NCBI GenBank assembly: GCA_018819925.1
Contig: JAHJPG010000144.1
Coordinates: 1-49,604 of the forward strand
DNA: 49,604 bases
Source of the DNA: Pseudomonadota bacterium
GTDB taxonomy: Bacteria; Desulfobacterota; Desulfarculia; Desulfarculales; Desulfarculaceae
Reading direction: 5' to 3'
The first letter of the stretch is position 1. Each line of letters starts with the position of its first letter. Made by a program: the position numbers and the translations under genes. Below are positions 23,398 through 31,630 of this stretch, in pieces. The notes beneath the pieces are model-generated. The model saw only the letters and a list, made by a program, of their open reading frames with translations. It did not search any database and was not told where the DNA came from.

Positions 23398-26049
23398 ATG
23401 GCCAAGACCGGCAACGAGATTCGCCAGCAGTTTCTGGACTATTTCGTCAAGCAGCAGCACCAGATGGTGAAAAGCTCCAGCGTGGTGCCCGCCGACGACC
23501 CCAGCCTGTTGTTCACCAACGCGGGCATGGTCCAGTTCAAGAACGTCTTCACCGGCCAGGAAAAGCGGCTCTACTCCCGGGCCACCACCTGCCAAAAGTG
23601 TTTCCGGGTCAGCGGCAAGCACAACGACCTGGAAAACGTGGGACGCACCCCGCGCCACCACACCTTTTTCGAGATGCTGGGCAACTTCAGCTTCGGCGAC
23701 TATTTCAAAGAAAAGGCGGTGGTGTTCGCCTGGGAGCTTCTCACCCAGGGCTACGGCCTGGACCCCGAGGACCTCTGGGTGAGCGTGTTCACCGAGGACG
23801 ACGATGCGGCCCGGCTGTGGGAAAGCGAGGTGGGGGTGCGCCCCGAGCGCATCGTGCGCCTAGGCGAGGACGAGAACTTCTGGGCCATGGGCGACACCGG
23901 CCCCTGCGGCCCCTGCTCGGAGATCCACATCGACCAGGGCCCGGGCATGGGTTGCGGCCGCGACGACTGCGCGGTGGGCTGCGACTGCGACCGCTTCCTG
24001 GAGCTGTGGAACCTGGTGTTCATGCAGTACGAGCGCGACGCCAGCGGCAAGATGACCCCCCTGCCCCGGCCCTCCATCGACACGGGCATGGGCCTGGAGC
24101 GCATCTCGGCCACGGTGCAGGGCTTCACTTCCAACTACGACAGCGACCTGTTCACCCCCATCATGGACTTCACCAGCGAACTGGCCGGGGTGGCCAGGGG
24201 CGGCGACGAGGAAAACGACGTGAGCCTCAGGGTCATCGCCGACCACGCCCGAGCCTGCGCGGTGCTGGTGGGCGACGGGGTGATGCCCTCCAACGAGGGC
24301 CGGGGCTACGTCCTCCGGCGCATCCTTCGGCGGGCGGCCCGTCACGGCCGCAAGCTGGGCCTCACCGGGCCCTTCCTGCACCGGGTGGCCGGGGTGGTCA
24401 TGGAGCAGATGCGAGCCGCCTACCCCGGGCTCTACGACTCCCGGGCCTTTGTGGACAAGGTGATCAGCGGGGAGGAGGAGCGCTTCGGCGAGACGCTGGA
24501 CACCGGGCTCAAGCTTCTCTCCGAAGCCCTGGGCGAAGCCAAGGCCAAGGGGCAAGACACCCTGGACGGCCGCATGGCCTTCAAGCTCTACGACACCTTC
24601 GGCTTCCCCCTGGACCTGACCATGACCATCGTGGCCGAGGAGGGCCTGGGGGTGGACGAAGAGGGCTTCCAGGAAGCCATGAGCCAGCAGCGCAGCCGCT
24701 CCCGGGCGGCCTGGTCGGGCAGCGGCGAGCAGGCGCTAACCCCGGCCCTGGCCAAACTGCGCTCCCAGGGCTTCACCACCACCTTCACCGGCTACGAGGG
24801 CCTGAGCGGCTCCTGCCCGGCCGATCTGATCATGGTGGACGGCGAGGCGGTGGAGAAGGTGGGGCAGGGACAAAAGGCCGAACTGGTGGCTTCGCGGACT
24901 CCCTTCTACGGCGCGGCGGGCGGCCAGGTTGGCGATGTGGGTTCCATCACCGGCCCCCAGGGCCGGGCCAAGGTGCTCGACACCCTCAAACCCGGCGGCG
25001 AGATCACCGTGCACCAGATCGAGGTGACCCAGGGCAGCCTGGCCCTGGGCCAGGAGCTGGAGTTCATCGTGGACCCCACCGCCCGGGCGGCCACTGCGGC
25101 CAACCACACCGCCACCCACCTGCTGCATGCCGCCCTGCGCCAGCACCTGGGCGAACACGTCAAGCAGGCCGGCTCCATGGTAAGCCCGGAGCGCCTGCGC
25201 TTCGACTTCAGCCACTTCCAGGCCATCACCCCCGAGGAGCTCAAAGCGGTGGAAGTCGTGGTGAACCAGGGCATCCGGGCCAACTTGGCCGTGGACACCG
25301 AGGTCATGGACCTGGAGCAGGCCATGTCCACCGGAGCCATGGCCTTGTTCGAGGAGCGCTACGGCGACAAAGTGCGCCTGGTGAAGGTCCCGGGCGTTTC
25401 CAAGGAACTCTGCGGCGGCACCCACGCCCAGCGCACCGGCGACATCGGCTACTTCAAGATCATCGGCGAGTCCTCGGTGGCCGCCGGGGTGCGCCGCCTG
25501 GAGGCGCTCACCGGAGGGACGGCGGTGGAAGCGGTGCAGGCCCTGGAGGACGAAGTGGGCCGGGCCGCGGCGGCGCTGAAGGTGGGCCGCCTGGAGCTGT
25601 CCGGCCGGGTCAAGAAGCTCATGGGCTCCCTCAAGGACAGCGAGCGCGAGGTGGAGGCCCTCAAGGCCCGCCTGGCCGGCGCCTCCAGCCGCGACCTTCT
25701 CTCCGAGGCCGTCGAGGTGGCCGGGGTCAAGGTTCTGGCGGTGAAGGTGGAGGTGGACAACCCCAAGGCCTTGCGCGACCTGGCCGACACGGTGCGCGAC
25801 CGCCTGGGCAGCGGGGTGGCGGTGTTGGGCGCCCAAAGCGGGGACAAGGCCCTGTTGTTGGCCCTGGTCACCAAGGACTTGGCCGGGCGCTTCCACGCCG
25901 GCAACCTGGTCAAGGTGCTGGCCCCCATGGTGGGTGGCGGGGGCGGCGGGCGGCCGGACATGGCCCAGGCCGGCGGGCAAAACCCGGCGGCATTGGATGA
26001 GGCCCTGGCCCAGGTGCCCCGGCTGGTGGCCGAGCAGGCGGCGGGCTAG
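23398..26049 (+). CDS. alaS: Alanine--tRNA ligase
   Basis: AlaRS charges tRNA-Ala. The 883-residue protein is of full length. The class II catalytic core opens with NEIRQQFLDYFVKQQHQ and continues through RNA-binding and editing domains. The editing site has the HxxxH motif (NHTATHLLHAAL near residue 570) and the downstream zinc-site CGGTHAQRTGDIG near residue 670. The C-Ala domain ends in a glycine-rich GGGGGGRPDMAQAGG segment. An insertion with a Cys-rich GMGCGRDDCAVGCDCDRF near residue 185 is present; similar Cys insertions are known from other AlaRS. It follows recA closely and ends at a strong bidirectional terminator. Confidence 0.98.
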   Translation: MAKTGNEIRQQFLDYFVKQQHQMVKSSSVVPADDPSLLFTNAGMVQFKNVFTGQEKRLYSRATTCQKCFRVSGKHNDLENVGRTPRHHTFFEMLGNFSFGDYFKEKAVVFAWELLTQGYGLDPEDLWVSVFTEDDDAARLWESEVGVRPERIVRLGEDENFWAMGDTGPCGPCSEIHIDQGPGMGCGRDDCAVGCDCDRFLELWNLVFMQYERDASGKMTPLPRPSIDTGMGLERISATVQGFTSNYDSDLFTPIMDFTSELAGVARGGDEENDVSLRVIADHARACAVLVGDGVMPSNEGRGYVLRRILRRAARHGRKLGLTGPFLHRVAGVVMEQMRAAYPGLYDSRAFVDKVISGEEERFGETLDTGLKLLSEALGEAKAKGQDTLDGRMAFKLYDTFGFPLDLTMTIVAEEGLGVDEEGFQEAMSQQRSRSRAAWSGSGEQALTPALAKLRSQGFTTTFTGYEGLSGSCPADLIMVDGEAVEKVGQGQKAELVASRTPFYGAAGGQVGDVGSITGPQGRAKVLDTLKPGGEITVHQIEVTQGSLALGQELEFIVDPTARAATAANHTATHLLHAALRQHLGEHVKQAGSMVSPERLRFDFSHFQAITPEELKAVEVVVNQGIRANLAVDTEVMDLEQAMSTGAMALFEERYGDKVRLVKVPGVSKELCGGTHAQRTGDIGYFKIIGESSVAAGVRRLEALTGGTAVEAVQALEDEVGRAAAALKVGRLELSGRVKKLMGSLKDSEREVEALKARLAGASSRDLLSEAVEVAGVKVLAVKVEVDNPKALRDLADTVRDRLGSGVAVLGAQSGDKALLLALVTKDLAGRFHAGNLVKVLAPMVGGGGGGRPDMAQAGGQNPAALDEALAQVPRLVAEQAAG

Positions 26050-26066
26050 GCCCGGGACATATCGAC

Positions 26067-26100
26067 AAAAAAAGGGACGCCCCCCAGGGGGCGTCCCTTT
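26067..26100. terminator. Bidirectional terminator between alaS and bamD
   Basis: A 13-bp perfect stem, AAAGGGACGCCCC (26071-26083) / GGGGCGTCCCTTT (26088-26100), has an A-tract on its left side and T on its right. It can therefore end alaS on the plus strand and bamD on the minus strand. Confidence 0.92.
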
Positions 26101-26118
26101 GTGTTTGGCATATGGGCC

Positions 26119-26907
26119 CTAGAGCGGCCTGTCGTCGCCCATGAGCACGTCCGGCGTTTCCACGCCCGGGACGGGCGCACTCAGGTCGCGGCGGTCGATG
26201 GCCTCGCCCTCGCGTTCGCGCTTGGGCAGCTTGGACCACTGCTCCTGGGCCTGGCGCAGGTAGTTCATGGCCTCGTTGTAGAGCCCCACATCGGGGTAGA
26301 CGGTGAGCACCCGCTTGAAGCGGCCCATGGCCGCGCGGTAGTGCTTGGTGTTGAAGTAGTACTTGCCCACCACCATGTCATGGGCCGCCAGGCGGCGAAT
26401 GGCCTCTTGGGTGCGGGGCTGGGCCCGCACCGCCCACTCGCTGCCCGGGTACTGCTTCATCAGCCGCTGAAAGGCCTCCATGGCCTTGCGGGCGTTGCTG
26501 GGGTCCCGGTCCGGGGTCAGCATTTGGTCGTAATAGACCATGCCCATCTGGTAGATAGCGTAGGGTACGGCATCGTTCTTGGGATGCAGGCGGATGAAGT
26601 CCTCATAGGCCAGGGTGGCCTCCTCGTAGCGCTGGGACTTGTAATAGGCGTCGCCCACCCTCAGGTCGGCCAACAGGGCGAACCGGCTATAGGGAAAACG
26701 GTCCTTCAGCGCCTGGAAAAGGTCGGCCGACTCCTGGTATTGACCCTCCCGGTACATGCTTTCGGCCTCGTTGGCCAAGACCTGGGCCGGGGTGTCAAAG
26801 GCCTCGTCCTGGGGCCCCACGCTGCCGCCGAACCAGTTGCATCCCGCCGCCCCGGTCAAGGCCAGCAGCAGGGTGGCGATCAAAAAGCTTTTGCAGATAC
26901 TACTCAT
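26119..26907 (-). CDS. bamD: Outer membrane protein assembly factor BamD
   Basis: BamD is a lipoprotein of the BAM complex that inserts beta-barrel proteins in the outer membrane. The 262-residue protein has a signal sequence ending in a lipobox (LTGAAGC, lipidated Cys23) and about five TPR-like helical pairs. Recognisable segments are QESADLFQALKDRFPYSRFA, EATLAYEDFIRLHPKN and YYDQMLTPDRDPSNA, matching the family. I chose the ATG at 26907 because it gives the lipoprotein signal; the longer frame upstream lies within trxB. The start overlaps the end of trxB by eight bases, so translation is probably coupled. Essential in most Gram-negatives. Confidence 0.92.
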   Translation of the reverse strand: MSSICKSFLIATLLLALTGAAGCNWFGGSVGPQDEAFDTPAQVLANEAESMYREGQYQESADLFQALKDRFPYSRFALLADLRVGDAYYKSQRYEEATLAYEDFIRLHPKNDAVPYAIYQMGMVYYDQMLTPDRDPSNARKAMEAFQRLMKQYPGSEWAVRAQPRTQEAIRRLAAHDMVVGKYYFNTKHYRAAMGRFKRVLTVYPDVGLYNEAMNYLRQAQEQWSKLPKREREGEAIDRRDLSAPVPGVETPDVLMGDDRPL

Positions 26908-27823
26908 GCACCTCTTCCAGGTAACGCTGGGCGGCATAAGTGGCCACGGCGCCCTCGCCGGCGGCCACCACGATCTGACGCAAAAGTTTGCTGCAGCAGT
27001 CGCCGGCGGCGAACACCCCATTCATGCTGGTGTGTTGGTTGCGGTCGTGGATTATGAAGCCTTCACGGTCCATGTCCACCACCCCCCGCAGGAAGCCGGT
27101 GTTGGGCGAGGTGCCCACAAAGACGAAAGCGCCGTCGCAAGGCAGGTCGTATTCCACCTCGTCCTTCAGCTTTTTCAGACGCACCGCCTCCACTTTGTCC
27201 TGGCCCTTGATCTCCAGGGGAACCTGGGACCAGAGCACCTCGATCTTGGGATTGTTCAGCACCCTCTCGGCCAAGACACCAGCCGCCCGGAGTTGGTCAC
27301 GGCGATGCACCAGATAGACCTTTTTGGCGAAGCGGGTCAGGAACACGGCCTCCTCGGCGGCGGTGTCGCCCCCGCCGAAGCAGACCACGGTCTGCTCGCG
27401 ATAAAAGGGGCCGTCGCAGGTGCCGCAGTAGGACACCCCCTTGCCGATCAACAGATCCTCGCCGGGCACGCCCAGCTTCCTGGGCTGGGCCCCCACCGCC
27501 AAAATCACCGCCTTGGCCCGAATCTCGCCCTCGGGGGTGGTAAGCACCTTGATCTGGCCGTCGCTGGCCAGCTTGATGATCTCGTCGTTTTTGATCTTCA
27601 AACCGAACTTAAGGGCGTGGTCGCGCATGCGGTCGGATAGTTCGAAGCCGCTGACCCCATCGACGTCCCCGGGCCAATTTTCAACCACGTCGGTGGTGAG
27701 CACCTGCCCGCCCGGGCTCAGGCGCTCCAAAAGCACCACATCCATAAGCGCACGGGCGGCATAGAGTCCGGCGGTCAGACCGGCGGGCCCTCCACCAACT
27801 ATCACCAGATCATGAGTAGGCAC
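26900..27823 (-). CDS. trxB: Thioredoxin reductase
   Basis: This flavoprotein reduces thioredoxin with NADPH (or a related donor). The 307 residues show the N-terminal FAD motif IVGGGPAGLTAGLYAA, the redox-active pair CGTC near residue 135 (YCGTCDGPFY) and a second dinucleotide motif CFGGGDTAAEEAVFL. The C-terminal GVFAAGDC completes the FAD site. The protein partner trxA lies 15 bases upstream in the same orientation, giving a trxA-trxB-bamD operon. The active-site spacing and length fit the low-molecular-weight bacterial class. The NADPH/NADH preference cannot be decided securely by eye. Confidence 0.96.
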   Translation of the reverse strand: MPTHDLVIVGGGPAGLTAGLYAARALMDVVLLERLSPGGQVLTTDVVENWPGDVDGVSGFELSDRMRDHALKFGLKIKNDEIIKLASDGQIKVLTTPEGEIRAKAVILAVGAQPRKLGVPGEDLLIGKGVSYCGTCDGPFYREQTVVCFGGGDTAAEEAVFLTRFAKKVYLVHRRDQLRAAGVLAERVLNNPKIEVLWSQVPLEIKGQDKVEAVRLKKLKDEVEYDLPCDGAFVFVGTSPNTGFLRGVVDMDREGFIIHDRNQHTSMNGVFAAGDCCSKLLRQIVVAAGEGAVATYAAQRYLEEVHE

Positions 27824-27838
27824 TAAACGGTACCGGCC

Positions 27839-28168
27839 TTAGGCCAACTGCTTGTCTATGGCCGCTTGCAAATGAGACTTGCTCACCGCGCCAGTGATTT
27901 GGTCGGCCACCTTGCCGTCCTTGAAAAGGATCAAGGTGGGGATGGCGCGGATGCCGTACTGGCCAGGGGTCTTGGGGCTCTCGTCCACGTTCAGCTTGGC
28001 TACTTTGAGCTTGCCTGCGTATTGCTCGGCCAACTCCTCCACCACCGGGGCGATGGCCCGGCAGGGGCCGCACCAAGAAGCCCAGAAGTCAACCAGAGCG
28101 GGAGTGTCGCTGCTCAGGATTTCGGCCTCGAAATTGTCGTCGTTAACCTGCAAGACGTTATCAGACAT
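27839..28168 (-). CDS. trxA: Thioredoxin
   Basis: This 109-residue protein has the classical active site WCGPC (Cys33 and Cys36) in VDFWASWCGPCRAI, the conserved cis-Pro in RAIPTLILFKDG and a full thioredoxin fold length. It provides dithiol reducing power for cytosolic enzymes. ATG 28168 is chosen because AAGGAG lies ten bases upstream and the family begins here; an in-frame upstream start at 28192 would add eight residues. It is the first gene of trxA-trxB-bamD, with a strong sigma-70 promoter about 90 bases upstream. Confidence 0.96.
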   Translation of the reverse strand: MSDNVLQVNDDNFEAEILSSDTPALVDFWASWCGPCRAIAPVVEELAEQYAGKLKVAKLNVDESPKTPGQYGIRAIPTLILFKDGKVADQITGAVSKSHLQAAIDKQLA

Positions 28169-28254
28169 GCTTAATCCGCTCCTTTGCCCCATGCTGAAAA
28201 AGGGCGCATGTTCCCCACGCCCGTTGCTCCTTCATACCCATTGGGTCACCTAAT

Positions 28255-28283
28255 TTTATATGCTGTGGCGGGGGGTTTGTCAA
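28255..28283 (-). promoter_or_regulatory. Sigma-70 promoter of trxA-trxB-bamD
   Basis: On the minus strand TTGACA (28283-28278), 17 bases, TATAAA (28260-28255) is nearly consensus. The start site should lie near 28248, within an ACCC-N3-GGGT inverted repeat (28236-28246) that could hold a repressor. Confidence 0.8.
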
Positions 28284-28336
28284 CGCAAGCCCATGCGGCG
28301 TGAAGGCCTTTTGCCGCCGGCGTTGGGGCCCGGGGC

Positions 28337-28365
28337 TTACACGCGCCCTTTATCCAGGGTACACT
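28337..28365 (+). promoter_or_regulatory. Sigma-70 promoter candidate of radA
   Basis: TTACAC (28337-28342), 17 bases, TACACT (28360-28365), then an AAGGAG ribosome-binding site and the ATG at 28384. The leader would be only about 12 bases long. Confidence 0.55.
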
Positions 28366-28383
28366 CTGGAGCAAGGAGTGCCC

Positions 28384-29724
28384 ATGGCCAAACGAAATAC
28401 CCTGTTCGTGTGTCAAAATTGCGGGGTGGCCCAGCCTAAATGGCTGGGGCGCTGCCCCTCCTGCCAAAGCTGGGACACCATGGTGGAAGAGCCGGCGGGA
28501 CCGGCGAGAAGGGGCCGGACCTCCGCCCCGGTTAAGCTGACGCCCCTGACCATGGCCCTGGAGCGGCCGGAGGTGCGCCAGCGCACCGGGTTGCCCGAGC
28601 TGGACCGGGTATTGGGCGGGGGCCTGGTGGCGGGCATGGTGGTGCTGGTGGGGGGCGAACCGGGTATCGGCAAGTCCACCCTCATGCTGCAGGCGGCCCA
28701 GTCCCTGGGCGGGGACGGGGGCCGAGTGCTCTACGTGGCCGCCGAGGAGTCCGCCCGTCAGATCGGGCTCAGGGCCCAGCGCCTGGGATTGGCCGGCCGG
28801 GGGGTGGAGCTGTTGGCCGACACCGCCTTGGAACCCATCGCCCAGGCCATGGCCCAGGGCGGCTACCACGCGGTGGTGGTGGACAGCATCCAGGCCCTCA
28901 AGAGCGATGAGTTGGCCAGCGCCCCCGGAGCGGTGGGCCAGGTGCGCCATTGCGCCGCCGAGTTGGCCGGGGCGGCCAAAGCGGCGGGCTGCGCGTTGTT
29001 TTTGGTGGGCCACGTCACCAAGGAAGGGGCCCTGGCCGGCCCCCGGGTACTGGAGCACCTGGTGGACACGGTGCTCTATTTCGAATCCGAGCCCAGCCTG
29101 AGCCTGCGCCTGCTAAGGGCGGTGAAAAACCGTTTCGGAGCCACCGACGAAGTGGGTGTTTTCGAAATGGGCGAGGCCGGGCTGGCCGGGGTGAGCAACC
29201 CCTCGGCCCATTTTTTGGCCCACCGCCCAGCCTCGGCCCCGGGCAGCGCCGTGTGCGCGGCCATGAGCGGCACCCGGCCCCTGCTTGTGGAGGTGCAAGC
29301 CCTGGTGAGTCCTTCCGGGCTGGCCATGCCGCGGCGCCAAGCATTGGGGGTGGACCAGGGACGGCTGCACATGCTCACCGCAGTGCTGGCCATCCACGCG
29401 GGCCTCGACCTGGGAGGGCACGACGTTTTCGTCAACGTTACCGGCGGGGTGCGCCTGAGCGAGCCGGCGGCGGACCTGGCGGTGGCTGCGGCCATCGCCT
29501 CATCCCTGGCCAACCGGCCCCTGCCCGCCAAGACGGTGTGCTTCGGCGAAGTAGGCCTGGCCGGCGAACTCAGGGCGGTGGGGCGTTCGGCGGCGCGCAT
29601 GGCCGAGGCCCAACGCCAGGGCTTCGGCCAGGTGCTCACCGCGCCGGGCAAAACCGCCGCCCCGGCGGATTTGGAGCTTTTGAGCGCCGACCGCCTGGAC
29701 CAAGCCCTGGCCCTGCTGTGGTAA
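28384..29724 (+). CDS. radA: DNA repair protein RadA
   Basis: RadA (Sms) is a RecA-like, Lon-like branch-migration helicase that processes recombination intermediates. The 446-residue protein has the N-terminal zinc finger (Cys10, Cys13, Cys24, Cys27), the Walker A GEPGIGKST near residue 95, the RadA-specific KNRFGATDEVGVFEM near residue 250 and a C-terminal Lon-protease-like domain from about residue 280. ATG 28384 is preferred to the longer frame from 28300, because AAGGAG precedes it and the zinc finger starts within ten residues. It is divergent from trxA; the two promoters are about 55 bases apart. Confidence 0.95.
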   Translation: MAKRNTLFVCQNCGVAQPKWLGRCPSCQSWDTMVEEPAGPARRGRTSAPVKLTPLTMALERPEVRQRTGLPELDRVLGGGLVAGMVVLVGGEPGIGKSTLMLQAAQSLGGDGGRVLYVAAEESARQIGLRAQRLGLAGRGVELLADTALEPIAQAMAQGGYHAVVVDSIQALKSDELASAPGAVGQVRHCAAELAGAAKAAGCALFLVGHVTKEGALAGPRVLEHLVDTVLYFESEPSLSLRLLRAVKNRFGATDEVGVFEMGEAGLAGVSNPSAHFLAHRPASAPGSAVCAAMSGTRPLLVEVQALVSPSGLAMPRRQALGVDQGRLHMLTAVLAIHAGLDLGGHDVFVNVTGGVRLSEPAADLAVAAAIASSLANRPLPAKTVCFGEVGLAGELRAVGRSAARMAEAQRQGFGQVLTAPGKTAAPADLELLSADRLDQALALLW

Positions 29725-29837
29725 TTCTGGCCCCTTGCGTCTTGTTGGGTTATCATAAATAAATGCGGTCATGGTGGGTATGCGCCGTGAATCTGCCGCG
29801 AGTAAGGATAAATTCGGCTTGGGAGGGCTAGTCGTCC

Positions 29838-30500
29838 ATGCCTGAAATCAGCTTGCGCCGCGCGGCGGCGGTTCTGCTCCTAGTACTGGCCCTGGCCCTG
29901 GCCTCCTGTGGTGGTGGTGGGGGCGGCGGCGACAGCGGCTTCACCAAGGCCGACTACCAGTTCCTCTACACCTACAACGCGGTGCATCTGAGCGGCCACA
30001 CCATCCGCTGGGCCAGCGTGCCCATCGGGGTCTCCGCCGGCGCATTCGCCGACGCCCGCACCGCCTTCAACCGCTGGACCAGCGCCTCGGGCGGGGCGGT
30101 GAGCTTCAACTTCGGGGGCAGCAACATCCCGGTGTCCTGGAGCAGCTCCACCTCTTGGTGCGGCCTTACCACCATAAGCTGGAGCAGCGCCGGACGCATC
30201 GTCTCGGCCAGGATATCCATAGCCCGCAGCCAATCCGGCTGCTCCGGAGGGGTGGCCGACACCCTGGCCCACGAGGCGGGCCACGCCATAGGCTTTTTGG
30301 GCCACGACGCCAGCGGCCTGATGAACCCCTTCGGCGGCGAGCCCATCAGCGACCAGGAAGCCAAATTCATGAAGCTGCTCTATTCCCTGGCCCCGGGCAC
30401 CGACATCACCGGCGAGTTGGGCAAGTCCCGCTCCTCCAGCGGCACCTACGACAAGTCCGGCAGCCGGATTCACACCATGACCATCAGCCGGAGCAAGTGA
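29838..30500 (+). CDS. Matrixin-like zinc metalloprotease lipoprotein
   Basis: This 220-residue lipoprotein has a hydrophobic signal ending LALASC (lipidated Cys24), a run of seven glycines as a linker and a small metzincin-like domain. The zinc motif reads HEAGHAIGFLGHD with His145, Glu146, His149 and His156, and a Met-turn follows at GLMNPFGG. The distance to the third histidine is one residue longer than in classical matrixins. I recall this longer spacing from other bacterial matrixin-like proteins. Two Cys flank a Ser-rich segment before the motif and may form a disulfide. The stop overlaps the next lipoprotein start by one base (TGATG). The substrate is unknown; an envelope or extracellular peptidase is inferred. 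Confidence 0.78.
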   Translation: MPEISLRRAAAVLLLVLALALASCGGGGGGGDSGFTKADYQFLYTYNAVHLSGHTIRWASVPIGVSAGAFADARTAFNRWTSASGGAVSFNFGGSNIPVSWSSSTSWCGLTTISWSSAGRIVSARISIARSQSGCSGGVADTLAHEAGHAIGFLGHDASGLMNPFGGEPISDQEAKFMKLLYSLAPGTDITGELGKSRSSSGTYDKSGSRIHTMTISRSK

Positions 30501-30916
30501 TGCGCCCCCTGCTGCTCACCATGGTGGCCATCCTGGCCCTGGGCCTGAGCGCCTGCCGCGACCAGGGCGCGGCCGCCCCCCAAGGCCAAGCCGGGCCCAG
30601 CCTGTTCGTAGGCGTGTTCGACATGCCCTGCCCCCAAGTGCAAAAACAGGTGCGCGACAAGCTCAAGACCGACCCCGGTCTGGGCCTGGGCCAAGAGAAG
30701 CGTGACAAGGACTCGGTATCCTATGAGATTCCCCAGCGCCAGGATGGCGATCTGCGCTGGTCGGCCACGGTGACGGTGCAATGCACCGACCCCCTGGGCA
30801 GCAAGCTCTCGGCCCTGGTCCGGGCCCAGCGTCAAATAAAGGGCGGCTGGCAGCCCCTGGGCGACACCCAAAAGCTGGAACGGGAGATCCTGGACAAGAT
30901 CACCCCCCAGCCCTGA
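30500..30916 (+). CDS. Hypothetical lipoprotein (138 aa)
   Basis: I do not recognise the family. The 138-residue protein starts with a short signal (RPLLLTMVAILALGLSAC, lipidated Cys at about residue 19), followed by a Gln/Ala-rich linker and a domain of about 100 residues with two cysteines (MPCPQVQ and VQCTDP). Alternating strands and a C-terminal helix (TQKLEREILDKI) end it. Its ATG overlaps the stop of the matrixin-like gene by one base, so both are made from one transcript and the two envelope proteins may work together, for instance as protease and partner or inhibitor. That idea is inference only. Confidence 0.72.
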   Translation: MRPLLLTMVAILALGLSACRDQGAAAPQGQAGPSLFVGVFDMPCPQVQKQVRDKLKTDPGLGLGQEKRDKDSVSYEIPQRQDGDLRWSATVTVQCTDPLGSKLSALVRAQRQIKGGWQPLGDTQKLEREILDKITPQP

Positions 30917-30928
30917 GGGCCGCAAAAC

Positions 30929-31582
30929 CTAATAGACCTGCACTCCCTTTTCATGAATCTCGAATTGCACCCGGGCCAGGGTTTCCCCGGTGCGCATGCG
31001 CTCTTGGTCGAAGCCTTCAAAGCGGCTGATTACCAGGGTGCGGGGGCCATAGATGCGCGAGGCCTCCCACTGGGCTTTGCTCTGCACCGAGTGCAGGCCG
31101 CCCACGGACAGCAGCTTGCTGGATCCGTGGGGGGCGGACCAGATGTGGCTTACCGCCAGGGGGCGGGTGAAGCCCTCCCGCTTGACCAGAACCTTGAGTT
31201 GGGGCTGGGAAAGCACCCGCTCCGGGCGGCCATGGTACCAGGTGAAAACCACCTGCAACCCGGCCTTGGCCCCCGGCGGGCTGTAAAAGACGTAAAACTC
31301 GGTGCGCTCGTCGATCTCCACCCGCCCGGCCCGGGGCGAAGGCAGGCAGGGCCGCCCCAGCAGCTTGAGGGGGCTCCAAAAGTCTTCGCCGCCGCCCATG
31401 CGCTTTTTGGTGAAGGCGCTAAGAGGCACCAGCACCAGGCCCTCTCGCTCCAATTGGCCGGCGATGGTGCAGCCGCCCTTGGCCGCCTTGCCCCCCGTGC
31501 CGGAGTCGCAGGCGGCCAAGATCAAGCACAGCGCCAACAGGGCGGCGGCCATGGCCATATTTTTTCGGCGTAATAATCCCAC
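30929..31582 (-). CDS. Hypothetical lipoprotein (217 aa)
   Basis: I do not recognise this gene. It encodes 217 residues with a signal (RRKNMAMAAALLALCLILAAC) whose lipobox Cys is near residue 25, then a Gly/Lys-rich linker. Beta-rich segments such as FYVFYSPPGAKAGLQVVFTW are followed by a tract with PLAVSHIWSAPHGSS. The GTG at 31582 gives the charged N-terminus; an ATG at 31558 is the alternative, and neither has a clear ribosome-binding site. It ends 12 bases from the convergent lipoprotein gene at 30500, with no obvious terminator between. Probably anchored in the outer or inner membrane facing the periplasm. Confidence 0.7.
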   Translation of the reverse strand: MGLLRRKNMAMAAALLALCLILAACDSGTGGKAAKGGCTIAGQLEREGLVLVPLSAFTKKRMGGGEDFWSPLKLLGRPCLPSPRAGRVEIDERTEFYVFYSPPGAKAGLQVVFTWYHGRPERVLSQPQLKVLVKREGFTRPLAVSHIWSAPHGSSKLLSVGGLHSVQSKAQWEASRIYGPRTLVISRFEGFDQERMRTGETLARVQFEIHEKGVQVY

Positions 31583-31630
31583 AGGGTTATTTTAGGCGCG
31601 GCAGGGGCCCACGGCAAGCCGGCTTCGAGT

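Noticed and set aside
28236-28246. ACCC-N3-GGGT repeat as a fourth copy of the nitrogen palindrome
   Set aside because: Spacing is different (TACC and GGTA are not both present with N4), and it lies at a sigma-70 start site of thioredoxin genes.
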